From NCBI GenBank assembly GCA_013791935.1, contig VMSV01000231.1, positions 1 to 36,650 of the forward strand: 36,650 nucleotides of DNA, read 5' to 3'. The notes under the pieces were generated by a model. It did no database searches. It saw only the letters and a list, made by a program, of their open reading frames with translations, and was not told the DNA's origin. Both the position numbers and the translations under genes were made by a program. Positions 15,316-24,278 of the stretch are shown in pieces (position 1 is the first letter of the stretch; every line of letters starts with the position of its first letter). The stretch is from Desulfobacteraceae bacterium (lineage in GTDB: Bacteria; Desulfobacterota; Desulfobacteria; Desulfobacterales; UBA5616).

Positions 15316-18300
15316 TTAATCTTCAAAGGCAAGGGCCAACATTCTGTCCAGCACATCCACGCTGGTTTGCCCCGCTTTTTCCGGTCGAAGGTTGAACTTG
15401 TTCAGGCGTAAAAAACGGTAACCGTAGCTTTCCAGTTCAATCTGCCGGTTGATATCATAATCCAGGTATTCAAAGGAGAAATTGTGTTTGGTGACGATTT
15501 CAGGGTTTTTGGTGTGGAATTCCACGCCATCGTATTCCAGGATCAAGGACTTTTCCTTTCCCTGGCGCGAAAAGGTCATTAAAAAATCCACACGGTATTT
15601 GGGAATCTGACGTTGAAACTCGGCTTTGATATAATCTCCGATCTTGAACTGGGGAATGATGTTCAGATTTTCCCGGTGGGTTCGTACAAAATCCGTGTTC
15701 AGCAAAAGTTGATAGAGATTCTTTTCAGCAGGCGAGTCGAAAACATTCGGGTCTTCCACAAAAAAATCGGATTTACTACTTTCCGTAAGCAGCTTTTCAT
15801 AATGTTTCAGGGCATCGCCGAGCCGGGTTGCGCTGAAGTCGGGAATGGGCATGCTGTGAACGAAAATCATCGTATCCTTTGCACGGCTGAATCCAACATT
15901 CAAGCGCTGCATTTTCAGGCTTCGGATCGTATCCGCCGTTCCATCCACTACCGGATAGATGGACTTTAGATCCGCATTGGCGTATTTTTTGTCTTCCACA
16001 AACGAATAATAAACCAGGTCCCGTTCCTCCCCCTGAACATCTCCCACAAACCAAACAGCAAGATGATGATTTTTAATCAGTTCCGGCATGTTCAACCGAG
16101 TTCTCAGGGCTTGCTCCATTCGGGTCTGTTGCTCCCGGAAGGAGGTGATGATCCCGATGCTCCCCCGGAAGCCGTTTCCGATGCGGGTTTTCATGTCTTC
16201 CACAATGGCGTCGATTTCGTCCAGGTTGACGTTTCTGCCTGAATTGCCTTTGGTTTCCACGAAAATGAACTGGAGCACCTCCTGAATGGGTTTGGTGCGA
16301 ATCCGGTTGACCATGAGCTCCAACTGGGAGGGTTTGTAAAAAACCTCGTTTGAATAATCGATGATCTCCGGAAAGCTCCGGTAGTGATCCCTCAGCGAGG
16401 TTGTGTAATTGGCGACTGCCTTGCAAAAATTAAGGGTGGAGGTCCGGATGTCAAAGGTCTTGAGCCAAAGGATGGCCCCTTCACCAGCCCGGGGACTGAG
16501 GACGGGGGACGTTTCCAGGTCTTCATCATCGATTTCCCTGGAGATGTCTTCCATCAATTGCCGGGTTTCTTCTTCCGAAGGTTGCACCTGATAATCGTGG
16601 CTGTAGGCCGCGACAATTTCCCTGAAATAACTGGCCGAATATCTTGAACTCACGTTCACCGCGCTCACCGCGCCGTATTGATACTCATCACCGAAAACCA
16701 CCACCTGTTTGGCCCTCAAAATCAGGGAAATGGAGTTGGCGATGGACACCTGGGAGGCTTCATCGATGATCAGAAGGTCGATCATGTTTTCTTCCATGGG
16801 GAAGAAATTGGAAATCGTATCGGGCTCCGCGATGATGCCGGAAATATTTTCCAGCAACACATGAGCTTGCTCGGATGTTAAACGTTTGCCTCCTTCAATG
16901 CAGACTTTTATCCTCGCCACATGCCCCAGAAAATTGTTCAGATTTTTCAAGCGCAGGTCATTGAGGTGCTCCACCTGTTTCTGTTTTTGAGCGCCATAGT
17001 CTTCAAAATCTTCTCGACCCCTGGTTGGGGTGTTGGATTCTGCTTTCCCGGACAGGGCAAAATGAAGCTGAATCCAATTCCACAGGTCCAATTCCCGGAG
17101 GGTTAATTCCGAGAGTCGGAAAAGGGAGGCCAGGTTGTCCGGTGTAACCTGCATTTTAAAAAGCACGGGACCATAATGGGTGAACAGATTTGAAACAGAA
17201 TGAAATAAGTCCACGCTGAATTCGCCGACGGAATCCTTGAGGATCTTCAAAACAGCGTGAATTTCAGAAAGGGCCAAATCCTTTTGCGTTTGGAAACCAC
17301 GGAATTCGTTGAGGAGGTCCAGGTGTTTTCTCAGGGAAACGGCAATCGTGATATCCGGTAGGGCGCTTGAGATATCCACCAGCGTGAGGTCTTTGGAGAA
17401 AACACCCTTCAGCCTGGCGATATCTTCCAACAAGTTTGCATATTCAAGGCTTTTCAGGGAATTGATCCAAAGGATGCGATCGGGTTCCGGAGAGACTTTG
17501 TTCAACAACTTCTGAATAAAGGCGCTTTTGATGTCAGACGGGCTCAATCGGTTCAAGGGAACATCGGGCTTGAACACCGTCAAGCATTTTTCCAACAGTT
17601 CCGAAAAAGATAAAGGGATACTTTGAGTTTTTATCTCAATATCGGCAATCTTACCGGCGTGGATATTGATTTCTTCGCAGGCCTTCAAAAACAACGGAAT
17701 GTCCGATTTCCGTTTGAGGAGAAAGTCCATGAATGAAATATCAAAGCCCTTGAGATTTCGGGTGATTTCCCGGGAAGCAAACCGGGCCAGGTCTTCAAAA
17801 TCAATTCTGGAACCCATCGGTATGCGGGGCAGCAGGGTTGCTTGTTCCGAAAGGAGGCCTTCTTCAATCAACCCGGCCTGAATGCGTTCGAATTCGAAAA
17901 GGTCCTTGATGATCGCCTCATACCGGTCGGAGGAGGACAGCCTGTTTTGAAGCTTTTCGGCAAGCCGGGTTTCACATGCCGAAAGGTCCTTTTGTGCGGC
18001 GGAGTCATTATATTCGTTTGCACGATCACCAGCCGCATTGATGACGGAGTTTTGAAGGGTGTTTTCAATGGTATTCAGGGATTTGCCGTTTTTCCCCATA
18101 CGAACGATGGACGGCTTTGCCTTTGGATGCAAATCTTTGAATTTATCGGTGAGCATCCGATCGATCACATCCAGCGCTTCCTTTTTATGGGAAGTAATAA
18201 CAACGGACCTGTTTTCCTGGTTGGCCCAATAAATCAGGGCGGCGATGGTGTGGGATTTTCCCGTACCCGGCGGCCCGTCGATGACGATGATTCTGTTCTT

Positions 18301-19662
18301 GGGATTGTCCAGAGATAGTAAAACCCTTTTTTGGGAACTGTTCAGGTTCAAGGGGTTGTCCGAGATGAAACGCTTGGGGCTTTTTAGCGGAAAATGGTCG
18401 TTATATTGCTTGTCCACAGCGTCTTTCGTGTTTTCAACATTTCCCCCAATGTATTGGGAAATGAATTCATTAAACTTGCTTGAGCCGCCCGCAGCAATCA
18501 AGGTCATGATTTCCGAATAGTCTAAAAGCTTTTTGTCCTCCTTGCGGACAACCTGAAAGCTCATCCGGCATTTAATGTCGGGGTAGATATTATCAGGAGC
18601 TGTGATTTTCTTGAACTCGGATTCCAAAACAAAAGGCTCGGTCCAGCCGTATTGGGCCTGCAGGAACACTTCGATTTCCCCGAGGCCCCGAATCGCATTT
18701 TTCCATGTGGAGGACCGGGAGGTAGTTAGAACCGAGGGAAACTTGAAATAATTTACAGCCGGAGCGTTGATGAGCAAAAGGTTCCGGGGAAAGGATACGA
18801 CGATTTCCTTGTTTGCAACCCCGAATTCCACTTCCACAAAAAATATGGGGTAAGATTCGGAAAGGCCGTGGTCATCTTTCTTGTTGAGTTCGTGAAAAAA
18901 CAGATATTGGGACCCCGTGGCGTTGAAGCGGGCGTACTTTTGAATGAGGATGAACAAGTCGTATAAAACCACATCCTCGATATTTTCCCGGAAATATTGA
19001 GTCAGCTTTTGAAAATACTCCGCTTCACCAGAGGAACCTCCAGCCAGTAGCTGGAGCGCATCAAAATGCCGGTTCAGGTAGTGGGTGGGGTTGAAAATGG
19101 ATGCCGGAACATGCTCAATGCCCATCTCCTGCTTGAGACCATCAATATATCTATCCTGAAGATCAATTAAAACGGTCTCGATTTGTTTTCGAATGGCCCG
19201 GTTGTATTTTCGGGTTCCTTCCCGGAAGGCTTTCCGACGGAGCTTGTCATCGGGTTCTATTATAACAGAGGCATCAGCGGCCTGAGTTCCATCTTCAGAA
19301 ATCAGGGTCGTTTTTTGCTGCTCGTTTAATTTTTCAAATTCCTGTGCGATGCAGGCACTTAGAAAGAGTGGATCAAACTTGCCTGAAAGTGCCTTTTCAA
19401 TTTCAATCAGGATGTCTTCACCCGAAAGGGACAGGGTGTGTTCTTCGGAATGGATTGAAATCGAAGTGTTGGTTCCCGATTTTATTCGCTCGAAAATCTC
19501 CCGGGAAAAAGCCCGGAACAAGGCCAGGTCAAGGGTCAGTTCATCATTTGTCCAGCGGTAATTGATTAAGGTGCGAAAGTTGAACCGGGTTTCGGTAAAT
19601 GCAGCAAAGTAATTGAGGATGCTTAAAGGAAGCCTGTTATTATCAGCGGAGGTGTCAGCCAT
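15316..19662 (-). CDS. SF1 helicase with C-terminal Vsr/DUF559-like nuclease
   Basis: This 1448-aa first gene of the operon is a fused motor and nuclease. Residues 1-435 are unassigned. The SF1 motor begins with a Q-motif region (NLNSSQKRVLL) and Walker A GPPGTGKS at 463-470. Motif II is DEAS (LLIIDEASQVSIANS), a Upf1-like SF1B signature, followed by VVVFGDEYQYG and, much later, motif VI VGFSRAK. A long insertion separates motif I from motif II. The last 140 residues (1310-1448) match Vsr/DUF559/MTES_1575-type nucleases: SPAEKNLYQLL, YRVDFLM with Asp1359, LEYDG with Glu1376, and YRFLRLN. Similar helicase-nuclease fusions occur in defence islands. It probably unwinds and cuts foreign nucleic acid in concert with the Mod and Res proteins encoded directly downstream. 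Confidence 0.85.
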   Translation of the reverse strand: MADTSADNNRLPLSILNYFAAFTETRFNFRTLINYRWTNDELTLDLALFRAFSREIFERIKSGTNTSISIHSEEHTLSLSGEDILIEIEKALSGKFDPLFLSACIAQEFEKLNEQQKTTLISEDGTQAADASVIIEPDDKLRRKAFREGTRKYNRAIRKQIETVLIDLQDRYIDGLKQEMGIEHVPASIFNPTHYLNRHFDALQLLAGGSSGEAEYFQKLTQYFRENIEDVVLYDLFILIQKYARFNATGSQYLFFHELNKKDDHGLSESYPIFFVEVEFGVANKEIVVSFPRNLLLINAPAVNYFKFPSVLTTSRSSTWKNAIRGLGEIEVFLQAQYGWTEPFVLESEFKKITAPDNIYPDIKCRMSFQVVRKEDKKLLDYSEIMTLIAAGGSSKFNEFISQYIGGNVENTKDAVDKQYNDHFPLKSPKRFISDNPLNLNSSQKRVLLSLDNPKNRIIVIDGPPGTGKSHTIAALIYWANQENRSVVITSHKKEALDVIDRMLTDKFKDLHPKAKPSIVRMGKNGKSLNTIENTLQNSVINAAGDRANEYNDSAAQKDLSACETRLAEKLQNRLSSSDRYEAIIKDLFEFERIQAGLIEEGLLSEQATLLPRIPMGSRIDFEDLARFASREITRNLKGFDISFMDFLLKRKSDIPLFLKACEEINIHAGKIADIEIKTQSIPLSFSELLEKCLTVFKPDVPLNRLSPSDIKSAFIQKLLNKVSPEPDRILWINSLKSLEYANLLEDIARLKGVFSKDLTLVDISSALPDITIAVSLRKHLDLLNEFRGFQTQKDLALSEIHAVLKILKDSVGEFSVDLFHSVSNLFTHYGPVLFKMQVTPDNLASLFRLSELTLRELDLWNWIQLHFALSGKAESNTPTRGREDFEDYGAQKQKQVEHLNDLRLKNLNNFLGHVARIKVCIEGGKRLTSEQAHVLLENISGIIAEPDTISNFFPMEENMIDLLIIDEASQVSIANSISLILRAKQVVVFGDEYQYGAVSAVNVSSRYSASYFREIVAAYSHDYQVQPSEEETRQLMEDISREIDDEDLETSPVLSPRAGEGAILWLKTFDIRTSTLNFCKAVANYTTSLRDHYRSFPEIIDYSNEVFYKPSQLELMVNRIRTKPIQEVLQFIFVETKGNSGRNVNLDEIDAIVEDMKTRIGNGFRGSIGIITSFREQQTRMEQALRTRLNMPELIKNHHLAVWFVGDVQGEERDLVYYSFVEDKKYANADLKSIYPVVDGTADTIRSLKMQRLNVGFSRAKDTMIFVHSMPIPDFSATRLGDALKHYEKLLTESSKSDFFVEDPNVFDSPAEKNLYQLLLNTDFVRTHRENLNIIPQFKIGDYIKAEFQRQIPKYRVDFLMTFSRQGKEKSLILEYDGVEFHTKNPEIVTKHNFSFEYLDYDINRQIELESYGYRFLRLNKFNLRPEKAGQTSVDVLDRMLALAFED

Positions 19663-20026
19663 TTCCCTGCCATGTGGATATTGGATAAAGTGTTAAGATA
19701 GACCTAATAAAATCATGAATTGTATAAAATTACAACCTTATGTGACATGTAATGATAATTTTTCACATATTGCTAAGGGAATAGAAGGAAAAAAGATGAG
19801 ATTATCATAAAATAAATTATATTAAAAGGAATGGTGACAGGGCTGTCCGGGAGTTGTATTGATCTAATGATTTTTTATGAAGGGGGCTGTCCGTTTCATT
19901 TATTGAATGTATTTCGAACTACTGTTTATTTACGTCAAAAATCTGAGATATCAAAAACAGATATCAGGTACGGTTGAACCACTGATAAGAGAATAGTATG
20001 CCCGCCATTCCCCATACTCACAAGTG
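19663..20026. promoter_or_regulatory. Upstream region of the defence operon
   Basis: No gene. This AT-rich 364-bp stretch lies between the DUF932 gene and the helicase gene, both on the minus strand, and should hold the operon promoter. A weak candidate read on the minus strand is TTGTAA, then 17 bases, then TTTTAT, about 50-90 bases before the helicase start. The motif GGGCTGTCCG occurs twice (about 19840 and 19886). The helicase ATG at 19662 has an AGGGAA site directly before it. Confidence 0.35.
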
Positions 20027-21001
20027 CTATGTGCTTAAAGGTTTCAATAGTTCCGGGATTTGTTCTCGCCATTGCAATTGCTCTTGAACGTCCCGCCTTT
20101 CCTTGGCCAGCCAGGCAAGAATTTGGCTCACATCGAACAAATTGTCGCATTTTTTCGGAGAGCCTGGGACATGTTTTGTTTTTTTCATGAGAATGGTGGT
20201 TGGCTGATTGCCTTTGTATTGCCCTAAGATCTCCCCATCAAAACCTGTCCGGGCAATACAGAATGCTCTGGCAGCCGCCTTGAATCCCCATTCCTTTTTC
20301 AGGTTTTCGTTTACCCAGGAGATGAGACTATTCGGAGATATTGCTTTTTTACGCCAATCTTCAAAATTTTTCTTTTCAGTATCTGATTTCTTTAAACCGG
20401 CATTAAGGACATTTTGGACATCTCCAAGCTGAAGTTCGCCTGCATGCCTGTAGCGAATATCTGATTGTGTTACTCCGATGATGAGACCGTTGCTGCAAAC
20501 GAAGCGGAACCATCCTAATAGAGCTTGAAATCGGGTGCTTCCATCAACTGAATTGAGCAGCTCCATTCTTAGAGCCATGGGATAACCATCACCCGGGTCG
20601 AAATTATACTGCGCTGGCAAGCAAAAGCTGAGTTCCATCCTCTCACCATATTCGGTAATATTAAGGCTGGCTTTCACCTCGGAGGCGGGTATTTTGGAAT
20701 CTTCAAGTGCTTTTGTGGCGGCCTCAAAGACCTCCTTATGCTGAACGAGAGTGTACGCTTTTGAAACCACGCCGATGGGTACATAGGATTGATCATCTCC
20801 GAGTGGTAACCTGACAATGGTATCAAGTTTTTCATTTAATCGGGATCGCTGATTATCGGGTTGGGTTATGGCAAATGTCCTTCGTTCAAAGATAGGGATT
20901 TGCTCATAGACATCGGTCAGAGTCCCTTCCCTGTAGATGATACCTGAGTTTAACCATTTGGAACCCGATCCTGAATCGAGCATTTCAGAAGTTCTTATCA
21001 T
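20027..21001 (-). CDS. DUF932 phage/plasmid-like protein
   Basis: This 324-aa protein matches the DUF932 (TIGR03299) type by its conserved pieces: YVPIGVVSKAYTLVQHKEVFEAA, MELSFCLPAQYNF and LGWFRFVCSNGLIIG. I start it at the ATG at 21001 because a GAGG site sits five bases before it; a GTG lies two codons upstream. DUF932 proteins are common on plasmids, phages and integrative elements and their biochemistry is unsettled. It lies between the integrase and the defence operon, so it belongs to the element backbone or is a cargo-related accessory. Confidence 0.75.
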   Translation of the reverse strand: MIRTSEMLDSGSGSKWLNSGIIYREGTLTDVYEQIPIFERRTFAITQPDNQRSRLNEKLDTIVRLPLGDDQSYVPIGVVSKAYTLVQHKEVFEAATKALEDSKIPASEVKASLNITEYGERMELSFCLPAQYNFDPGDGYPMALRMELLNSVDGSTRFQALLGWFRFVCSNGLIIGVTQSDIRYRHAGELQLGDVQNVLNAGLKKSDTEKKNFEDWRKKAISPNSLISWVNENLKKEWGFKAAARAFCIARTGFDGEILGQYKGNQPTTILMKKTKHVPGSPKKCDNLFDVSQILAWLAKERRDVQEQLQWREQIPELLKPLST

Positions 21002-21114
21002 GGACACCTCAATATAAGGGAAATGGTTACCGCCAGCTCAAAATAATGCACTGTAAACGGTTGGAGTTCCATTTCTGAAACAACCCGTTTGGACGCATGA
21101 ATATCCCTTCAAAA

Positions 21115-22353
21115 TCACGAGACCTTTTTTTGATTTTGAATTTCAGGGGCATCTTTTTTCTCTTTCTCTTCTTCAAGAGATTTTTCAAAATTTCGGACGG
21201 CATTTTCAAGATTTTTATCTGCCAAATGACTGTATCTTTCCGTTTGGGAAATAGAACCATGCCCCAACAATCGCTGGACGACGTAAAGAGATTCCCCCTG
21301 CTGAACCAGCCATGAAGCGAAGGTATGCCTTAAAGTATGGAATATTACTTTATGCCGCCGATCTATGTTTTTCGGATTAAGCATTAAATCATCAACGGCC
21401 CTGAGAAAGGTGTTTGATATTTTCCTTATTTTATTTCCATTTTTATCCGGAAAGACCAATTCATCTGATGGACCTTTCTTTAATCCTTCGAACATGGTCG
21501 AAATTATTTTGGTCATTATCGCTGTTCGGTTTTTATTGCCTTTTGCATCCATGATGTGGAGGATTCCCGAATCCCTATCCACATGTCCCCATTTTAATCG
21601 AAAAATTTCAGAGGCTCTAAGTCCACAGTGCAGCGATAATAAAGCCATATTGTGAACCTGTTCACTTTTATCCTTAAGCTCAATAAGGAGTTTATCGGCC
21701 TCATGATGTGTTAAAAATCGAATTCGTTTGTTGTCAAATTTTGGCTTTTTAACCATTTTCGTCGGCGATTCACGATCAACATAGTTATCACGGCGAGCCA
21801 TATTCCAGGTTTGACGGAAGGTCGCGAACACATATTCAATGGTTCTTGGTGATTTCTTGGCATCAATCATGTTCTTTTTGACTTTTTCCAGGTGCAAGGG
21901 ATAGATGGTTTTTAAGGCCATTTCGCCAGTGACCGGTTTTAACCAATTTTTGAAATGTTCATTTTCCTTTCGATAGCTCTCGGGTTTTTTGTTTGCCTCG
22001 GCAATGAGGTAATAATGTTTTTCAAAAAAGGTGCTGAAGGTTATGGCATCGTGGGCTTCTTTTTCTTTGACCGCTCTTTTTTTCTTTTTTAATTCATCAG
22101 CTTGCTCCCGCTTTTCAGACATTCGTGTGGGTCCATTGCCCAGCTTGAAATTGTTCTTTAATTGGGTTAACTCAAAAAAGGCCTTCTCCGCAGTCCATCC
22201 CTCAGAAGCCCATCCCAAAGATTCCTCGGTTCTTTCTCCATCCGCTTGAAATCGAATTACAAAATATCGGTCTTTTTTTATCCCGTGTTTCCTTGCAGGA
22301 TGCTCCCTAAATCGAACGCCTTTGTATTTTGTGGATTTCCAGGTATATTTCAT
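21115..22353 (-). CDS. int: Tyrosine integrase of the tRNA-Phe island
   Basis: This site-specific recombinase of about 412 aa has the full catalytic set, numbered from the ATG at 22353: Arg246 (CGLRASEIFRL), His339 and Arg342 (HTLRHTFASWL), His365 (LLGHGSISQTERYSHL) and the nucleophile Tyr374. The N-terminus has an AP2-like arm-binding look (KSTKYKGVRFREHPARKHG). A basic coiled segment follows. A GTG start at 22374 would add seven residues; both lie within a tandem TTTGTCCCCAC repeat on the plus strand. It sits directly beside the tRNA-Phe fragment, as expected for the enzyme that inserted the island. Confidence 0.9.
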   Translation of the reverse strand: MKYTWKSTKYKGVRFREHPARKHGIKKDRYFVIRFQADGERTEESLGWASEGWTAEKAFFELTQLKNNFKLGNGPTRMSEKREQADELKKKKRAVKEKEAHDAITFSTFFEKHYYLIAEANKKPESYRKENEHFKNWLKPVTGEMALKTIYPLHLEKVKKNMIDAKKSPRTIEYVFATFRQTWNMARRDNYVDRESPTKMVKKPKFDNKRIRFLTHHEADKLLIELKDKSEQVHNMALLSLHCGLRASEIFRLKWGHVDRDSGILHIMDAKGNKNRTAIMTKIISTMFEGLKKGPSDELVFPDKNGNKIRKISNTFLRAVDDLMLNPKNIDRRHKVIFHTLRHTFASWLVQQGESLYVVQRLLGHGSISQTERYSHLADKNLENAVRNFEKSLEEEKEKKDAPEIQNQKKVS

Positions 22354-22420
22354 TTGTCCCCACTTTGTCCCCACTTTTCATAGGAAATAAGGTGTTTTTG
22401 AATGATGTTATGGGAAGGAT

Positions 22421-22445
22421 ACTAAACGATAAGTTATCGTTTAGT
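22421..22445. promoter_or_regulatory. Perfect 25-bp dyad upstream of int
   Basis: ACTAAACGATAA and TTATCGTTTAGT are exact reverse complements around a single central G. The dyad lies about 70 bases before the integrase ATG and about 45 bases from the tRNA-Phe fragment. Its symmetry suggests a dimer-binding operator for int or an excisionase-type site. Confidence 0.75.
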
Positions 22446-22491
22446 CAATATTATTTTTATGCAAAGGGATTTTATGGGAAACAAAGTAGAA

Positions 22492-22540
22492 GGGACTGAA
22501 AATCCCCGTGTCGGCGGTTCGATTCCGTTCCTCGGCACCA
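22492..22540 (+). other. 3' half of tRNA-Phe (attachment site scar)
   Basis: The sequence runs from the 3' part of a GAA anticodon stem-loop (GGGACTGAAAATCCCC), through a T-arm whose stem GGCGG pairs with CCGTT around TTCGATT, to an acceptor strand CCTCGGC plus ACCA. The 5' half (D-arm and acceptor strand GCCGAGG) is absent, so this is not a functional tRNA gene. Such 3' halves are the hallmark of tyrosine-integrase insertion into a tRNA gene. An intact copy should be at the other end of the island, outside this window or lost. Confidence 0.85.
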
Positions 22541-22559
22541 TTTAAAACTAAATAAAATA

Positions 22560-22594
22560 AGGGAGTTGGCAAAGCAGCCAAAGTCCCTTTTTTT
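22560..22594 (+). terminator. Rho-independent terminator after the tRNA-Phe fragment
   Basis: The stem is built from AGGGA with TGGC on one side and GCCA with TCCCT on the other, followed by a run of seven or more T. It sits 20 bases after the CCA end, as expected for the native tRNA terminator, so the DNA right of the fragment begins as original chromosome. Confidence 0.8.
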
Positions 22595-22633
22595 ATGCCC
22601 GTTTTTGCTGTTCGTGACTCCGTGCGAGACTTT

Positions 22634-23890
22634 TTAATTTTCGAACTGCAATTCATAGTTTTTCTTCCATTTTCTAACCGCGTTATCACTGACATTGTAT
22701 TTCTTTCCGGTCCCCACAAACCCAAATTGACGAATCTCTTTGCACAAGGCTTCGTAATCCGACCGGTTGGCTTTTCGTAACCAATATTCCTTGGGCAAGT
22801 TGGTGGGCCGATCATTGTTTTCCGGAAGGGGTGCGGCAAAGATATCCACCTCTTCCAACCGGTTCATGGCTTTTCGCTCGGCTTCCCCTATGGAGTGCAA
22901 ATACCGCTCCGTGGTGCTCCGGTTTTCATGCCCCAGAATCCGCTGGATCACTCCGATGGGTATCCCCAGATCATCCAATATGGATGCGGTGAGGTGTCGG
23001 AATGGATGAAACCGGAAATGCCGGACTTTTGCCTTTTTACAGAGGGAGGTCATTATCCCTTTTCGTTCCTTGTACGGTCCGGAAACTTTCTGTTTTAATT
23101 TCCGGTCCCAGTAAGTGTGCCAGAACACCCAGGGTTTTTCCGGGTCCCGGTGTTTATGTCGATACACCAGGATGTCGTAAAGCTTGGATACCATGGGAAT
23201 GTCCCTGGGCTCCCGGTTGCCGTATCGCTTTTTCCGGGTCCAGAGGGTTACATACCGGTCTTCGAGGTTTACATCCTCCCATGTCAGTGAATTGATCTCG
23301 TTCATCCGGGCGGCGGTGAGCAGGATGCACCATAGATAATCCTGGGTATCGGGATCTGCAGCTTGGATCACTTTGAGCACATCTTTTTTTGGCGGCACAT
23401 AGCGCCGGGTTCGGTTTTCCGGCAAAAAATCAATGCCGTCGGTGGGGTTTCCAAAAATCAGCTTTCGCTTGATCCCGTAGTTAAACAGCGCCCTTAAATA
23501 TCTCAGGTCTTTATTGGCTGTGTAAGCTGAGATTTTGGATCGCTTCAGGATGTGGGCTTCCACCATGTCGTTGGTGATTTCACCGCAGGTCAATCCTTTC
23601 CAAACCTTGATCCACCGTCGCACATGATAACATACGTGCCGATAATGCTCTTCCGAATGGTACTGTTTTACATAATCCAGCCGCTTATTCGACAATGTCA
23701 AGAAGGCCATGTCGGTTCGGGTCTTCTTTATTGGTGCTGGCTGCTGCTCCGGATTTAGAATTTCCTCCTTTTTTCTGGCTTCGGCCTGCTTGGCCGCCTT
23801 TTTGGTTTCGAACCAGGCTTCCGTGTGCCGGGTTCCTTGAAGGATGAAGTCGTACCGCCATCCTTTCCCCTTTTTGAAATATATGCTCAT
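22634..23890 (-). CDS. Second tyrosine integrase, with C-terminal HTH
   Basis: This 418-aa recombinase starts at the ATG at 23890, chosen for its strong GGAGG site; upstream sequence in this frame belongs to the preceding HTH gene in another frame. The core contains TAARMNEINSLTW (catalytic Arg), HPFRHLTAS (His and Arg) and GHENRSTTERYLHSIG (His and Tyr). After the catalytic domain there is an unusual extension of about 60 residues ending in a helix-turn-helix (FVGTGKKYNVSDNAVRKWKK). It is unrelated in detail to the first integrase but closely similar to the broken fragment at 26827-27118. Confidence 0.88.
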   Translation of the reverse strand: MSIYFKKGKGWRYDFILQGTRHTEAWFETKKAAKQAEARKKEEILNPEQQPAPIKKTRTDMAFLTLSNKRLDYVKQYHSEEHYRHVCYHVRRWIKVWKGLTCGEITNDMVEAHILKRSKISAYTANKDLRYLRALFNYGIKRKLIFGNPTDGIDFLPENRTRRYVPPKKDVLKVIQAADPDTQDYLWCILLTAARMNEINSLTWEDVNLEDRYVTLWTRKKRYGNREPRDIPMVSKLYDILVYRHKHRDPEKPWVFWHTYWDRKLKQKVSGPYKERKGIMTSLCKKAKVRHFRFHPFRHLTASILDDLGIPIGVIQRILGHENRSTTERYLHSIGEAERKAMNRLEEVDIFAAPLPENNDRPTNLPKEYWLRKANRSDYEALCKEIRQFGFVGTGKKYNVSDNAVRKWKKNYELQFEN

Positions 23891-24035
23891 ATAGGTCCTC
23901 CTTCCCGGGGAAGAACAGGGACCCTCCGAGCTTCCGTGCGCCCAGTAACTCAGCATTCTTATATACCCAGCTGAGACTTTTTTGCATAAACCGGACAACT
24001 TCCTCAGGCCTGAGTATATTTTTATCTTGATCCAC
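23685..24035 (-). CDS. Xis/AlpA-like helix-turn-helix protein overlapping int
   Basis: The first 60 residues (ILRPEEVVRFMQKSLSWVYKNAELLGARKLGGSLFF then GKEDLYEHIF) form an excisionase-type (HTH_17/MerR-like) DNA-binding domain. I prefer the GTG at 24035, spaced eight bases after GGAG, over a TTG at 24041. The open frame runs 206 bases into the integrase gene in another frame. That tail is basic and of low quality, so a stop may have been lost or the overlap may be functional. It probably controls excision directionality of the adjacent integrase. Confidence 0.6.
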   Translation of the reverse strand: MDQDKNILRPEEVVRFMQKSLSWVYKNAELLGARKLGGSLFFPGKEDLYEHIFQKGERMAVRLHPSRNPAHGSLVRNQKGGQAGRSQKKGGNSKSGAAASTNKEDPNRHGLLDIVE

Positions 24036-24278
24036 TGTCAACGCTCCATAATCTAGAAATAAAATCAGATATTATCCGTTGATTTCCTTCCCACTTGATG
24101 GGGGAAGGTCAGGAGGGGGTGACCTCAACCTGTCACAATTCAGAACTACTTTAAAATGTGATAAATCCTTTCTTCTGAATTATTAATAAGCGGAGAGTTA
24201 AATTTTGGCGGCTTTACCGATTGGATATTATAGAGGTAAGAAGGATTTCATTACCTTCGATTGTTGTTTTGCTTTGCT

